Of a stretch of DNA of 64,000 bases, positions 54,268 to 64,000 are shown piece after piece (position 1 is the first letter of the stretch; each line of letters opens with the position of its first letter). Location of the stretch: positions 7,790,984 through 7,854,983 of the forward strand of contig NC_079209.1 in NCBI RefSeq assembly GCF_026745355.1. Reading direction: 5' to 3'. This DNA is from Beta vulgaris subsp. vulgaris (taxonomy: Eukaryota > Streptophyta > Magnoliopsida > Caryophyllales > Amaranthaceae). The notes below the pieces were generated by a model. The model searched no databases and had not been told where the DNA came from. It saw only the letters and a program-made list of their open reading frames with translations. A program made the translations under genes and the position numbers.

Positions 54268-54280
54268 AGTCAATAGTCAA
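54268..54280 (+). promoter_or_regulatory. two W boxes upstream of receptor kinase 2
   Basis: AGTCAA at 54268-54273 and 54275-54280 read TTGACT on the minus strand, the WRKY binding core, about 130 bases before the ATG. Paralogue 1 has a similar cluster. Confidence 0.45.
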
Positions 54281-54407
54281 CTTTCACCCTCAACAAATAA
54301 TTGAATCTAAAGCCGCCATAACAACACCTTCTTAACCAACTACCCCCACCACCACCCTCCAAAAACCCCCAAAACAGAAAACACACACACGAAAAAATTT
54401 CTCCACA

Positions 54408-56777
54408 ATGCATTATCCTCTCATTATCTTCTCCATCTTCAACCTCCTAACATTCTCATTCTCATCTTCCTCAGCTCAATCTCTCTCCTCATTCTCCATC
54501 ACAACATCACCATGGCACCCATCTCAAAACCGCACTATTCTCTCTCCTAACTCCACCTTCACCGCAGGATTTCAACGTTCACCCACTTCTCCAAATCTCT
54601 TCATTTTCTCAGTTTGGTACTCCAACATCTCTCATGATCACACCATCATTTGGTCTGCTAACTGGGATTCCCCTGTCCACCAATCAGCTTCATTGATCAT
54701 CACATCCAACGGTGATCTTCAACTCATCAACGGCTCATCTGGCCCCAATCTATGGAATACAACAACTTCCATGAGGTCGAATTCTAGTAGATTATTTCTC
54801 AGAGATGATGGAAATTTACTGTTTGGTAATTCTTGGGAAAGTTTTCAACACCCAACTGATACTTTTTTGGGTAATCAAACTTTTGTAAACGGCACCGTTT
54901 TGAGATCTAGAAATGGGAAGTTTAGGTTTACTGAGTTAAGGAATTTGGTCTTTGATGGTGGGTCCGGGTCCGGGTCGGATACTTATTGGTCGTGGGGTAA
55001 TGGGCTTTTAAGTCTTGGTCTTGATGGGCAGATTTTAACAGATGGGGGAAACCCGATTTTTTGTGCGGATTATGGGCTGAACCGAACCCGGAGACTTACT
55101 TTGGGGGATGATGGGAATCTTCGGGTCTTAAGTTATGACCCGGGTAATCGGGTTTGGGTTCCTGTTTGGGTGGCATTGTTAGAAATTTGTCAAGTGCATG
55201 GTTTATGTGGGCCGGGTTATATTTGTTACAGTGATGGGTCAACTTTATCGGGTTACGAATGTGTTTGCCCGCCCGGGTTTAGGCGGAGTCGCGGGTCCGA
55301 TTCGTGTGAAATAAGGAACCCGATTGTTGATATGGGGGAAAGTAAATTTCTGCGGCTTGATTATGTTAATTTCTCAGGAGTTTCAAACCAAACTAGTTTA
55401 AGGGCTCCTAATTTTGCTGAGTGTGAGTCTAGGTGTAAGAGAGACCGAAGATGTCTCGGGTTCGGGTTTAAGTATGATGGGTTGGGTTATTGTGTGCTCC
55501 AACACGGTGCGCTTGTAAACGGGTATTGGTCCCCGAATACGCAAATGGTCTTTTATCTTAGAGTGGATAACTCTGAGTCCGACCCGAGTAATTTTACGGG
55601 TATGTCGCAGGTTCTCGATACCACGTGCCCGGTCCAAATAAGTTTAGCAAATCCGGATGATGAGTCCGACGGGACAACCCGAAACATTATAATTATAGTT
55701 GGTCTTTTTGCTATTGAAATTGCTAGTGGGGTGCTCTTGTTTTGGGCCTTTTTAAAGAGGTATGTAAAGTACCGTGACATGGCTCAAACACTTGGGCTTG
55801 GGCTGTTACCTACAGCTGGGCCTAGAAGATTTAGTTATGCTGAAATCAAAACGGCTACACAGGATTTTAGTGAAGCCAATGTCATAGGGAAAGGTGGGTT
55901 TAGTGATGTTTACAAAGGAAAGTTGCAAGATGGGAGGCCTGTGGCAGTTAAGTGCTTAAAAAACGTCTCCGGTGGAGATACGGAGTTTTGGGCTGAGGTG
56001 ACGATCATAGCACGTATGCACCACCTTAATTTGGTTCGTTTATGGGGCTTTTGCAACGAGAAAGGCCGGAGGATTTTAGTTTATGAGCGTGTATCGAACG
56101 GGTCACTTGATAAATATCTCTTTAGATCAAGCGGCACTGAGTCGGATGGTCTTGAACAGAAGCCCATACTTGATTGGAATATCAGGTACAGGATTGCCCT
56201 TGGGGTGGCAAGGGCAATTGCATACCTACATGAAGAGTGTTTGGAATGGGTATTGCACTGCGACATCAAGCCTGAAAACATACTCTTAGGGGACGATTTT
56301 TGCCCCAAGGTTGCTGATTTTGGGTTGTCAAAACTCCGAAAGAAGGAACAACTGGTAACAATGTCGAGGATCCGTGGTACACGAGGCTACCTAGCACCGG
56401 AATGGGTTAAAAATGACACCATCACTTCTAAAGTTGATGTGTATAGTTTTGGCATGGTACTTCTAGAGATTGTGACAGGAGTAAGAAATCTATTTCAAGG
56501 GCCTTCCACAGTTGCAAGTGAAGATTGGTATTTACCTCAGTGGGCATTTGAAATGGCGGTCGAAGAAAAGAGAATTGACCAAATATTAGACCGACAAATT
56601 AAAGACTCTTATGATGACAAAGTGCACTTTAAATTGATCGAGCGAATGGTGAAAACTGCAATGTGGTGTGTTCAAGAGAAGGCAGAGATGAGACCATCAA
56701 TGGGAAAGGTGGCTAAAATGCTTGAAGGGACCGTGGAAATCATGGAACCACCAAAGCCAACAATCTTCTTCATATGA
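54408..56777 (+). CDS. G-type lectin S-receptor-like Ser/Thr kinase, paralogue 2
   Basis: A single-exon gene of 789 residues, collinear with the gene at 27755-30139. Most differences are in the lectin-to-EGF part and in the short insert before KPILDW (longer in paralogue 1). Signal peptide about 1-23, B-lectin about 27-150, EGF-like Cys cluster (CQVHGLCGPGYIC), PAN-like region, membrane segment about 425-450. The kinase has its glycine loop (GKGGFSD) from Gly494, Lys515, HCD617-619 and DFG637-639. Non-RD, like its paralogue. The glycine loop again has Ser where most kinases have the third Gly. The ATG at 54408 directly precedes a hydrophobic signal sequence and no earlier in-frame ATG competes. 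It is convergent with the EHD gene, 0.5 kb away. Confidence 0.94.
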   Translation: MHYPLIIFSIFNLLTFSFSSSSAQSLSSFSITTSPWHPSQNRTILSPNSTFTAGFQRSPTSPNLFIFSVWYSNISHDHTIIWSANWDSPVHQSASLIITSNGDLQLINGSSGPNLWNTTTSMRSNSSRLFLRDDGNLLFGNSWESFQHPTDTFLGNQTFVNGTVLRSRNGKFRFTELRNLVFDGGSGSGSDTYWSWGNGLLSLGLDGQILTDGGNPIFCADYGLNRTRRLTLGDDGNLRVLSYDPGNRVWVPVWVALLEICQVHGLCGPGYICYSDGSTLSGYECVCPPGFRRSRGSDSCEIRNPIVDMGESKFLRLDYVNFSGVSNQTSLRAPNFAECESRCKRDRRCLGFGFKYDGLGYCVLQHGALVNGYWSPNTQMVFYLRVDNSESDPSNFTGMSQVLDTTCPVQISLANPDDESDGTTRNIIIIVGLFAIEIASGVLLFWAFLKRYVKYRDMAQTLGLGLLPTAGPRRFSYAEIKTATQDFSEANVIGKGGFSDVYKGKLQDGRPVAVKCLKNVSGGDTEFWAEVTIIARMHHLNLVRLWGFCNEKGRRILVYERVSNGSLDKYLFRSSGTESDGLEQKPILDWNIRYRIALGVARAIAYLHEECLEWVLHCDIKPENILLGDDFCPKVADFGLSKLRKKEQLVTMSRIRGTRGYLAPEWVKNDTITSKVDVYSFGMVLLEIVTGVRNLFQGPSTVASEDWYLPQWAFEMAVEEKRIDQILDRQIKDSYDDKVHFKLIERMVKTAMWCVQEKAEMRPSMGKVAKMLEGTVEIMEPPKPTIFFI

Positions 56778-57268
56778 GCGGATAAGTGATCACTAAATGT
56801 AATATAACTCTGTTCAAAGATAATCCTTGTGAAGTATTTAATTTATGAAGCTTGAAAATGTATGTAACACACAAGATTTTGCTTGTATAATATCCTTCAA
56901 TCCAAAATCAATTGTAACATTATCCTGACTCCTGAGTACTGACTGTAAACTCCTCATCTGCAAAATGACTACTAACTCTGATTAAATAACAGCGAACCTC
57001 TATATATATAAGCATCGAAGTTCAATGTCAAGTATTTCACTTGGTTATGGCAAAAAAAACTTGATGTAAATTACCAAGCAATTGTTCATCAATCACAGTT
57101 GCGATTGCAAATACTGAATAATGGAGACTCAGCTTGCCTCTGAGCAAGAGCAAAACATAAGATTCCATTAACTTACTATAAGTTCTAAGCATACCACAAA
57201 ATTATCTACACAAGCCACGTGATGTAGCCATAAGTTTGCTTCTCTTAATGCCAAGGTTTTAGTTGCAT
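56778..57268. other. intergenic space between converging genes
   Basis: 3' flanks of the receptor kinase (+) and the EHD gene (-). AT-rich, no further gene. Confidence 0.6.
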
Positions 57269-60200
57269 TCATTCATACGGGTTTCTGAAATTCTTTAGTA
57301 ACTCCGGAATATCATAGCCAAGCATATCATCAACATTTTGAATCATCTTCGGCTTCAACTTCTCAAATTTGTCGATACTGTAGCCACCTAGAACTTCCCT
57401 AAAATGTTCCAAATATGGAAAATCACCTGCTGGTAGATGAAATTCCCTCTGAACTTTAGCAAATTCATCTTCAAGGTTATCAATTAGCCGTTGTTGAGCT
57501 TTAGCTTTCCCCATCATGGAAGGCATCTCCTTCTTTAGATGACTGATTATGTAAGCATGGATTTTAGCAGCTCTGGCACGTTTAACGTATTCATTTATCT
57601 GTAAAATTTCACAGTATATCAGTCTCCAGAGCGAGGGAAACAAAGGGTGCAATTGGAAATAAAGCAAAACTGGGAACATACGCGTCTATCACAAGCTTTC
57701 TTGGGGATATCCTTCAGATCATTTAGAAGGTCATTCTGTTCTCTCTCAAAAAGATCCCTTCCCATGGGACCAACTGCTTCTGCGTCGATAGGCTTGTCAT
57801 TGAATGAACTGCAAAGAAATAAAGAATTGATTGATGATATATATAGATTTAACAATATTTACCTCCAAAATGATATTGAATGACATACTACTTCAGTAAA
57901 AACTGAAGTCTATAAAGTTTAAAGCTGGTAATTTTGGTAAACAGGATGTATCTATGTTTCTTCTCGTGTCGATTTTTGCGTTCTTAGAGGATAGTTGCAT
58001 GATTAGACAAATTGGTATTATTTGACAAGGTTTAGGCTGAATTTGTGTTTGTGTCGTGTTGTTTGTAGTTTCTTTCAGTAACTCGTATCAAATCAATTTC
58101 AGTTGTGTTGCCATCTCATGTCAGAGATTGCCAACTCTACAATAGTCAGTTCAATAAACGAACCAAGCTTGTCTAAGTTTGGACCTGCAAATCCCTTTAT
58201 TCAGTACAGTTAAGATTAATTAGGAAGGAGAACCTACCCGATATAAACACGGGAAACCTCAGGGGTATTTAGGACCTTCCCAAGTGACCACATCAATGCA
58301 CCATATACTCTCATTAACTGCAATATATACATTATGCCATTAATCATCAAAGATCTGTTTATTGCTTCCTTAAAAGCCAAAGTATATAAACAGGTGTTTG
58401 CTAATCAAGATCTTACCTGCTGAGTATCAACTTGGTCAGCCTTGTTTAGAACAACACGGATCTTGTCATCATGACCACGTAAGGATGAAATTACCCGCTT
58501 AAATTCATCGCTTATGTCAAGCTTGTGAGGATCAAACAAGAGAAGAATGAGGTCACACTTCGCTGCAAACCATGATATAACCCCAGTAAAGTCATAGCTT
58601 CTCTGAGTTCTCTGCTTCTCTCCAGACAAAACCCCAGGTGTGTCAACAAAAGTTATGTGCTCCAACAGCTGTGATATACCAACACTTTTTAGAATGAGCA
58701 AGGTGAAAATAAACTGCTTGAGAGTGAAATTGCAACATAATAGTTACTCACAGGATGTGGCATTTGTGAGCACTGGAATTTTGATAAAAATGACCCTCCA
58801 AAGTTTGTGAGACCACTGAATGGCATATCCGCTTGGACAGCAATTGTGTTTCCAGGAATGCTCCTCTCATCAGGACCAGACTGAGCACATGACACAATTC
58901 ATTAACTCAAACGGAAGAAGACAATATTGGCAAGAAGATAATATTGGCAAGAAGATAATGGACTATAATATGTGCAAATAACCCAAAAAACACCATCCTC
59001 CACCCCACCCCACCCCCCCCTCTCCAACCGCAAATATAAGAAGAGAATTGAAAAGAGCATTACAATCCGGACACAAGTTAATTAACACTTGTTGACAATT
59101 TTCATATTTATAGAAATTCATAGAAGTATAAGATAGTAAGAAACTATTATAGTATTCAATGTGAAATACCAAAGACTATAGTTGTAGGGAACCATCCCAA
59201 TGCCTTGTTGCACTAAGTCCCTCCCACAGATCAAAGACCCTCTATAGCCACAGGGAAACTGAATTACACATCAAGCATGATACTTGTTAACCAATTGTGA
59301 TTAGGTAACCCTATTCAAATCAAAGCTTCCCAATTGGATATGAGACCCAAACTGAAATCTCAGACTTAAACAAGCATGCAACAGTCTAAGACAAGCGGGT
59401 AAAATATGAAGAAAAAAAGTACAAGAGGATCATTGTTCATTAGAAGAACTCCCAAATGGCCTGAAAATGGCCGCATTTAAGCAAGTGTTACTTCCTAAAG
59501 GAATTAGAGATAAAGGGTAATAGCATCCAATACAAATGCACCTAGATATATTGGTAATAATAGGGCCAATTACAACAATGGAAGCTACTAACTAAACTAG
59601 TATGATAGCCAATGCAGAAAGACTTTTGAGATCTTTCTTTCTTCCTGCCATGCTCTCTGTCCACCAAAATCATACCCATTAATGTCTAGTAAGAATGAAA
59701 AAGCAGCTACCCCTAAAATAATGAAAAGGGAGTAAATAGATATAGACTCATCTAAGGAAACTATAGAAACTATATAATACCATGACAACAACAAAACGGT
59801 CTGTTGTAGGCTCTGGTCCAATATGTGCTCCTGTTGAATTTTGGATAGCAAACAGAACATCAGTACAGTAGACATAAATTTGTTCACAACATGATACACA
59901 TATATGCAGTTTAAATAACCTGGATATTCACATTTCAGCAAATGCTTTATGAACGTAGTTTTCCCAGTTGAATATTGTCCCAACAACATAACCATTGGTT
60001 TAGCATCAAAATCACTGTTTGTCTGCAAAAGAATATTATCACAAGAAATATCATGATAATAGTAAAACCAAGCATGCATATACGAAACAGAGCTGAATTG
60101 ACTACAAAAATAATTTGATGATAATCTATATAACACTGAGTTAAGCTCACCAGCGCTGGTGATACAAAGTCGTGAAAGCGATAGGTAGTCTCCAGTGGCT

Positions 60201-63200
60201 TCAGCTTTTCTAAGTACAGTCTCTTCAAACCATCAGTTATGGAAGTTACTGCACTAAGAGGTACCTAGGCAGAAGATAATAAAGAGAAAGAACACATCAA
60301 TCGAATTATCACGATACATACTACATCTTAAGATTTGTTTCATAGTCAACAAAGCCCATTACTATTAACTTTTACAGAAACAAGGGAACCGGCATGAAAT
60401 ATATCAAGACAAGAAACCCTGCAGAGAGTCCCTTCTTCCCGTACGCAAGAGAAAGACATAAGAGTTAGACCATTCAAGATAGAAGATGTGTGCGACATAA
60501 GGCATAACCTAAGATAAGGACGGATGCCAATTGGGTAGCATATTATATGAGATAGCAGAGGAGCACATGCACATTATCATACACCTCTAGAACAAAATGG
60601 AACAACATTAGCATAGAAGTCAGAGAAAGAAAACACTAAGAAACTAATGGCATAAAAGATGATGTAGCCTATAAGGTAAATAACGTGATGAAGAACACAA
60701 GTGCGGTTAATCAGGGAAATGGTGCTGAAAATAAATGAAAAATATGAAGAAGCAGCCTCTATACTCAGATTAAAAAAAAAAGATTTGTCCTCTTGGTTTA
60801 GTGATAATGCTGAGATCATAATACAAAAACAGTATGAAGACAAAAATGGACTTATCCAGTATCATGAAGCAAAAAAAAAGGCCAGTGATAATCATTCTCA
60901 ATTCCATTGGAAATCTAACAATGAATGAAACACTTAATCTAAAAAAAGACCCACAGTGACAATGGCAACACCTTGCAAAACAATATCTGTGGGCAACTTC
61001 AGGAAAAATAAGAGTAATAAAACAGAAAACAATGTAATTTGAAAACAAAATATTCCTGGTAGCCAATTGCCTCATCGACTAGAAAAAATGTGAGGCTTCT
61101 TTACAAAACAAAAACTCTAATATCCTTGCGCACAAAAATTACGAACTCGATGGGGAAATTAGTGCGAGGAAATTGTGTAATTTTTGCAATAAGTAACATG
61201 TCATTACCTTCTTTGAGGATTTTGAACTAAACCAAGCTGATGTAGCTGGTGACGGAGGAGATCCTGCAGCATTCACATATTAGTAATAATTTAGATGGCC
61301 CCCATGATTTCCTAGAATTGACCAAGTGAACGATCCTAACCATTTATTTCAGGTTCAACATACGTTGCCGTGGTCTTTTTCTTCTTCTACAAGCAGAACA
61401 AGTATATTAGTCATACACTATAGAGAGATTTAAATTAGCATACGCTTATTAATGACACTCACAGCTAGTAAAGCATCCAGCCCTTCCAAAACCGGGAGTT
61501 GAATGTCCTCCATAACTGTATCGGCCCCAGCCCCGGGAAAAAGGAAAAAGATTAGTCTTACACTAATATTTAAAACAAAAAACTTAACTACATATAACTT
61601 TGCATCTCTTTAAGCAAACACGGCTACACATTAAGGATGTTCTCTTGGCAGGCCTAGATATCTCTTTCACAATGCTTATTTTTTTGTGACATCGTTTATA
61701 AAACTTTTTTAAGTAGAATGGTGGTAGAGCTCAGATCCCCCAGCCAGGTTTAGGTTACCGTCTTGGACTGGCTATTCATTCCTCCCAGGAACTAGTCCCT
61801 CACTCATACAAGGAGATGGTTTCTTAGTCATGCAACGGAAAACAGCAACATCGGGATAAAAGAGCATCAGTGCACCACTTGCAGTGTGTGCCCATAGAAA
61901 TTGGAGAGACAGACGCCTTGCAGACTACAAGGGAAGCTTCAAAGATACCATTGATATCATCCTTCAAGTTCAGGTGATGTATTGATATGTGTGCATAGGT
62001 TCTCTTTTTTAGGTTTCATTTTCTGCTACTCTTGATGTTAGCTTCAACGAAACTCAACCCACCCAACCAACACCCCCACCCCAAAGAAAAAGAAAGAAAA
62101 AAGAGTGAACATTCCATCATGAGATAGCAACCCATCTCAAAGCTCAGAAAGTCCTAGAGAAATTACAAGTCTGCATTTCTATTAATTAAATTCACCTACA
62201 AGCAAAATCTTATTGAAGCAAAACGAGCTGTACATAAAATCATGATCACATAATTCCATAAGGGATATACAACAATAAGATCAGGCTAGTCATGTTATGC
62301 AAAATACCATAGGTTGCTAGAGCCATTTACAATCTCACTGCAAAAAGCCAAACGGCACAATATCTTGAGCAAAAGAAAAAGAACAGTGGGTGAGCAAACA
62401 AAAGAAGCGGTAACCTCTGCAATGTAGGCTATACCTACAATTAAATTAAAGAAAATAAAAATTCATCTACCTGCATTACTAAGAAGATCAGAAGTCAGCT
62501 CATGTCCAGCTTGAGCCAAAGATATAAGCTGAAATAATAAAATAAAATAAAAAATCGAAGATCACAGAGACACAAGTCACATAACTGTATATGGTTAACC
62601 TAGCATGTACTACAAATTGCCTCTACTCTACAAAGAATCAATATGTCCCAACCTGCATTGCACCAACAAACTCTTTAAAGCCCAAGTAACCCTGCCTCTT
62701 GGTATCTGCAAACGCCCAAACCTTCAAAAAAACATGTGTTAGAGTCATGCCAAGAAGTATCTCTTATCAGTTATCGCAGCTAAAATATTGCACGATAAAT
62801 GACTTGAACACCAAAGTTTTCAACAGCATTATCAATTGCTTGATTATTAAGAACTTAGACGAAATTCCGATTAACACCTATCATAAAAGTATCTTGAGTT
62901 ACTCTCTTGTATCATCCTAGTTGAGAGCCTCTGTTAGAATATTGGTGTAAATGTATTAATGCTATGTTTGGATAGCAAGATTTCATTTCAAATTCTGGAT
63001 TTGGATGAAATCTATTGTTTGGATGGCATGGAATTTGAAATTATGGAATTTGTCCAAATTCTTATCAAAAGCCTATATTAGTAGAATTTGAAATTCAAGA
63101 TATTATCTTGTCATTTGAAATTCTCTCCTCATACATATCCAACTCTATGAGTATCTATATCCCAACTTCACTCATTTCTCTCTCCTTTACTAAACCCATA

Positions 63201-64000
63201 CTTTTTCTCTCTCCTCCATCAAACCCCCATTTCTATCTCCTCTATCAAACCCCCTTTACAAAATAGTGATTAGGAATTGAAATACAAACTTTATATTCCA
63301 GATTTCAATTCCATTATTTGAAATGAAATACAAGTTTCCAAACACTACCTAAATGGAATTACACGGGATTCTCCCACGCAACAACGTCGCCCTACATTAA
63401 AATAAGAGTTCTACAAAATCCAATCACATAAACAACAATCAACCTTCATTGAGCTAACTAGTTAAACCCTGATCATCACTAGACGAAATAGAACTAATTC
63501 CATACACATTTACACAATACCACGCCACCTCCAACACCGAGTACCAAAAAATTCCACGCCCACCATCAGCTGATCTCAGCCAAGCAACAAACAATTTCAA
63601 ATTCTAAACAATTGAGAGGTTTCCAAATTCCACATATAACTTAATGAATAAACTTAAGCAATGTGTTAAAATCTCTTGTGAGTACAAAAGTTGAAAATAA
63701 AACAACCTAACAATACTACACCAACAACAAAAAATCAAAGCATAAAACAAAATTCCAAACTACACATTACAGCATAAATTTCCATTCAAACCTTCAATTA
63801 ACACAAGAACCCTAAAAATAATTACATAAGAGTGTGTCAAATTGTGTATATTAACCTGCTTAAGGTCAGATCGAGACAAATTAGACATGGCAAAGAACTT
63901 CGTTGCATCATTTCCAGTTATACGACCATCTCCATCTACACAGCAAAAAAAACAAACAAATAAAATAATATTACAGTCAGTTATTTAAAATTATGCGAAA
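57269..64000 (-). CDS. EHD1: EH domain-containing protein (plant EHD), 5' end outside the window
   Basis: Fourteen exons read from right to left: 63856-63935, 62653-62721, 62471-62528, 61463-61515, 61341-61386, 61208-61263, 60151-60264, 59920-60022, 59781-59830, 58752-58880, 58417-58668, 58238-58317, 57682-57808, 57269-57598. All have GT/AG borders and compatible phases, giving 514 residues plus the missing start. The N-terminal EH domain has EF-hand loops (DGDGRITGND, then DTKRQGYLGFKEF). The dynamin-type GTP/ATP-binding domain has its P-loop (GQYSTGKT, exon at 59920), DTPG and NKAD (exon at 58417). A coiled helical region follows and the end is ELLKNFRNPYE. EHD proteins shape and cut endocytic membranes and act in vesicle recycling. 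The EH domain sits at the N terminus, as in plants, not at the C terminus as in animals. Whether it is EHD1 or EHD2 needs phylogeny. At least the first exon lies beyond 64000. Confidence 0.95.
62960..63349. mobile_element. Tourist-like MITE (PIF/Harbinger) in the EHD intron
   Basis: TGCTATGTTTGGATAGC at the left and GGTAGTGTTTGGAAAC on the minus strand at the right, flanked by TAA (62957-62959 and 63350-63352). Longer similarity (ATTTCATTTCAAAT) continues inside both arms. 390 bp, within the intron between the exons at 63856 and 62721. Confidence 0.75.

Noticed and set aside
60701..60928. 75-residue Lys/Glu-rich frame on the plus strand inside an EHD intron
   Set aside because: No start context or homologue recognised; intron sequence of the minus-strand gene explains it.
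1..64000. CRISPR array, bacterial operon, plasmid or phage features
   Set aside because: The window is a plant nuclear sequence with introns and plant transposons; the tandem arrays lack CRISPR spacing.

Overview
This is a window of a plant nuclear genome, probably a eudicot. The signs are long AT-rich intergenic DNA, plant-type retrotransposons (Athila-like Ty3/gypsy, Ty1/copia, L1-like LINE), CTCCCTCCGTCC-type Stowaway MITEs, Helitrons ending in CTAGT, intronless G-type lectin receptor kinases, and a multi-exon plant EH-domain protein gene with its EF-hands at the N terminus. The species cannot be fixed from the sequence alone.

Host genes are concentrated in the right half. Two close paralogues of a G-type lectin receptor-like kinase (27755-30139 and 54408-56777, both +) flank a ZmPK1-type receptor kinase in the opposite orientation (43894-46326, -). 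All three are intact single-exon genes and all are non-RD kinases (HCD in the catalytic loop). Both paralogue promoters carry clustered W-box cores, so a role in immune perception is plausible but inferred. At the right edge the minus-strand EHD gene occupies 57269 to beyond 64000. Fourteen exons with consistent phases can be read, and its 5' end lies outside the window.

The left half is transposon territory. 1-3283 is unassigned DNA with MITE-like ends. 3284-11964 is a complete LTR element with a perfect 5-bp target duplication. It has lost RT, RNase H and most of integrase, leaving a gag relic and a protease ORF joined in frame to an integrase C-terminus. 12123-12407 is a relic of exon 1 of a plastid glutathione reductase. 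13698-14697 is a TIR element with a Helitron inside it. 15541-20660 holds a retroposon, a hAT element, a Stowaway and SINEs. 21691-24810 is a Mutator-like element carrying a GRF zinc-finger gene and a broken transposase, with a smaller 9-bp-TSD element nested in a transposase intron. 25027-26653 is another TIR element with an AAAGTTACCCT array.

Between the kinases lie a 2.5-kb hAT element (31128-33642), two head-to-tail Helitrons (34139-34667), a decayed copia element (35024-41380) whose primer-binding site was split by a hAT MITE and whose gag has a 500-bp tandem duplication, further Helitrons (42678-43714), and a LINE (46890-50640) cut by a Mutator-type element with a 9-bp target duplication. 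Many insertions can be resolved to the base, so the order of events can be reconstructed. I see no dedicated new defence or metabolic system. The most unusual items are the compact protease-integrase-tail element, the GRF-carrying MULE, the two-family set of AACTTTGG-type Mutator MITEs, and the receptor-kinase trio spread apart by transposons.
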